Origin: Lytechinus pictus
Taxonomy: Eukaryota > Echinodermata > Echinoidea > Temnopleuroida > Toxopneustidae
Length of the DNA: 64,000 bases
NCBI RefSeq assembly: GCF_037042905.1
Contig: NC_087245.1
Location: 26,474,501-26,538,500, forward strand
Direction of reading: 5' to 3'
Positions 61,576 through 64,000 of the stretch are shown in pieces. Positions within the stretch are counted from its first letter, which is position 1; each line of letters begins with the position of its first letter. The notes under the pieces are model-generated. The model was not told the DNA's origin. It ran no database searches and saw nothing but the letters and a program-made list of their open reading frames with translations. The translations under genes were made by a program, and so were the position numbers.

Positions 61576-62215
61576 GTAAAATTTGGCATACAGGGGTATT
61601 TTGGGGCGCTGATTAAAAAAATTGCCGGCCCCAAGCGATTTTACCATCGGGTTGGCTGCCATTTTGAAATGCAAGATGGCCGCCATGAAAAATCATTAAA
61701 TGTCATTTTCTTGAGTTTTACATGGCATGTGACACTGAAATTTGGCATATAGGGGTATTTTGAGGCACTGATTTCAAATATTACCGGCCCTCAGCAATTT
61801 GACCATTCGGCCGGCGGCAAAATGGCCGCCATCTTGAAATCCAAGATGGCCGCCATGAAATATCGTTGCAATCATTTTCTCGAGTTTTATATGAACTGCG
61901 GTATTGGAATTTGGCATATAGGTTTAATTTTGGGCGCTGATTTCAAATATTGCCGGCCTCAAGCGATTTGACCATCGGGTCAGCCGCCATTTGAAATCAA
62001 AGATGGCCGCCATGAAAAATCATTGAACTCATTTTCTTGAATTTTACATATGTGCCACTAAAATTTGTAGTATATGGGTATCTGGGTGCGTTAATAAAAA
62101 AAATTGCTGGCTCCAAGGAATCTGACAATTGGTCGGCGGAAAAATGGCCGTCATCTTGAAATCCAAGCTGGCTGCCATAGAAATTTTGCAATTATTTAGT
62201 TGAGTTTTATATGAT
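61576..62215. repeat. ~165-bp tandem repeats with AAGATGGCCGCCAT words
   Basis: Four diverged units place AAGATGGC (or AAGCTGGC) at about 61673, 61843, 62000 and 62165. Shared parts are TCATTTTCTTGAGTTTTA, GAAATTTGGCATATAGG, GATTTCAAATATTGCCGGCC and CAGCGATTTGACCAT. Units 2 and 4 also carry an inverted copy (AATGGCCGCCATCTTGAAAT). The word contains the YY1-type motif AAnATGGC. The array lies upstream of ERICH3. Confidence 0.75.
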
Positions 62216-63637
62216 CTGCGGCATTGCACTTTGACATATAGAAGAAGTGTGGGGAGCTTATTTCAAATATTGCCGGCCCTCAGCGATCTAATCCCCTGAG
62301 TCAGGGTTATACGGGTGTAATTACAACTGGCAGGCCAAAGATATTCATTCGAGCAAAGCCACCCTAAATTTTTAATTTTGATATTGCTGATTTTCAAAAA
62401 TGAATATGATTGATAATCTTCTGATCTTACACTGATTCTAGGGAGGGTAACTTTACTGAACTTGCTTTTTTCAAATTGGGAAGAATATCACCACTTTGGA
62501 ACTATTTTTATACTGGCGGAAGAAGTATTGCCATTTTACTGTCTCAAGCCATGAATTTGATCCTGTCAGGTGTAGTCTTCATAAATGCTGATTTATTTTT
62601 AAAATGAGCTGCTCGAGGTACCCTTTTCTTAAGATGGCTGCCATGAAAACAAAATACATACATGTACATAATACCAATTTACAGTGTCACATGTAATGTA
62701 TAGCTCAGGAAAGATATTTCATAATAGCCATCCTAGATTTCAAAGTGGCGGCCATTTTCAGCTGACCTGGTGGATCAATTAATGGGGCAGCAATATTCTA
62801 AAACCAGCAGGCCAAAACCTGCCTGTACATGTATGTCTAAAATGCAGTGCCTCAAATTATTTAAAACTCAAGAAAATAATTTGGATTTTCATGACAGTCG
62901 ATCCTCTCTAGATTTCAAGATGGTGGCCATTTTGCAGCCTATCTATTGGACAGACTACTGGGGGAAATTTCAATACCCCAAGTGTCAAATTTCAAAATAA
63001 TATCTACGTTATAATTATAATACCTGATTTTTTTAAATAATTTTGTTTTCATGGCAGCCATCTTGGATTTCAAGATGGCTGCCAGTTTGCAGCTGAGGTA
63101 TCACGGGCCTAAAACATTTCACATAGACTCGTGTGTTAAAGAGGCGCTCAAAAAAAGGATGAAATTCGAGAATTGAATGTTTACTACCAGTGGATAGGAT
63201 ACATGTCTGACATTCCATATCTGACCAGAAAAGGGTACCTCGAGTAGCTCATTTTTAAAATAAATCGGCATTTATAAGGACTACACCTGACACGATCAAA
63301 TTCATGACTTGAGACAGTAAAATGGCAATACTTCTTCCGCCAGTATAAAAATAGTTCCAAAGTGGTGATATATCATCCCAATTTGAAAAAAGGAAGTTCA
63401 GTAAAGTTACCCTCCCTAGAATCAGTGTAAGATTATCAATCATATTCATTCATTTTTGTCAATCAGCAATATCAAAATTAAAGATTTAAAATGGGTTTGC
63501 TCGAATGAATATCTTTGGCCTGCCAGTTGTAATTACGCCCGTATAACCCTGACTCAGGGGATCAGATCGCTGAGGGCCAGCAATATTTGAAATAAGCTCC
63601 CCACACTACTTCTATATGTCAAAGTGCAATGCCGCAG
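62216..63637. mobile_element. 1.4-kb foldback with ~410-bp arms
   Basis: The left arm 62216-62628 and right arm 63228-63637 are reverse complements at about 90% or better by eye, from CTGCGGCATTGCACTTTGAC inward to CTCGAGGTACCCTTTT. The 599-base spacer carries further ATGGCTGCCATGAAAAC and its complement, plus GGCGGCCATTTTCAGCTGA-like words. No protein is encoded. The outer ends merge into the 165-bp tandem units, so the foldback may have formed from that repeat family. No target duplication was identified. Confidence 0.8.
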
Positions 63638-64000
63638 AACATTGCAAAAGGTGAATACAGATTTAAGAAAAGAAGGATAGCACGAAAGAAGAAGAGTAGA
63701 GAAAAAGAACAGGAGAGCAAGGGAAAGAGGAGAAAAGGGCAAAAAATAGAAGAAATGAAAAAACACAATTGGTAGATGTTAGACTGCCATATAACAAATA
63801 AAATCATAAATTTTAGAAGAAAACAGATAGCTCTTAAAAAATGAAAGGCAAAGTAAAACTCTTCGTCAGTCTGTGGCATGAGAAAGAGAAATAAAAATAC
63901 AATTGGTTATAATTAATGAAGATCTTATAAGATGGATTAAATTTAAAAAAAAATATTGTTATGCCCAACTTTATAATTGATTAATTTTGTATAATCAACA
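63638..64000. other. Window end, nothing recognised
   Basis: AT- and purine-rich sequence (AAGAAGGATAGC, AGGAGAAAAGGGC) without repeats shared with the rest of the window or coding potential. Confidence 0.4.

Overview
This is animal nuclear DNA: AT-rich, intron-rich, with GT-AG introns, long microsatellites, many poly(C)/poly(G) tracts and several families of DNA transposons, mostly inverted-repeat (foldback) elements. The gene content and repeat style suggest a marine deuterostome, most likely a sea urchin. That is an inference; no species marker was tested.

Layout. (1) 682-7219, plus strand: a complete three-exon gene for mitochondrial ribosomal protein L53 (mrpl53). Its first intron holds a ~140-bp tandem repeat array that was split by a 3.1-kb Tc1-like foldback element (1840-4933). 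That element carries one intact and one broken transposase, head to head. (2) 9605-29726, minus strand, convergent with mrpl53: a complete eleven-exon gene for a secreted pro-carboxypeptidase of the A type (437 aa). All zinc, catalytic and substrate residues are present. Its introns hold two copies of a hAT-like non-autonomous element, a smaller hAT-type MITE, several foldbacks and a LINE reverse transcriptase fragment. (3) 29.7-36.2 kb: AT-rich spacer. (4) 36167-37797, minus strand: the last exons of a leucine-rich-repeat protein. (5) 40944-45216, minus strand: three exons of a very acidic Glu-rich protein. (6) 52209-59356, minus strand: seven exons of an ERICH3 (glutamate-rich protein 3) orthologue with its conserved N-terminus and DUF4590 core. 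The Glu-rich exons in (5) are reading-phase compatible with ERICH3 and are probably its long 3' part. The LRR exons may be a separate gene or a further extension. (7) 60-64 kb: repeats upstream of ERICH3, including an array of AAGATGGCCGCCAT words and a 1.4-kb foldback.

The genes do not form a pathway: they are a mitochondrial ribosome subunit, a digestive-type protease, and a protein family reported as ciliary in vertebrates. The most unusual structures are the mirror-image Tc1 element, the two hAT copies in one gene that differ by a three-monomer expansion, the 73-bp satellite with a five-unit higher-order duplication in an ERICH3 intron, and the possible ERICH3-acidic-LRR transcription unit.
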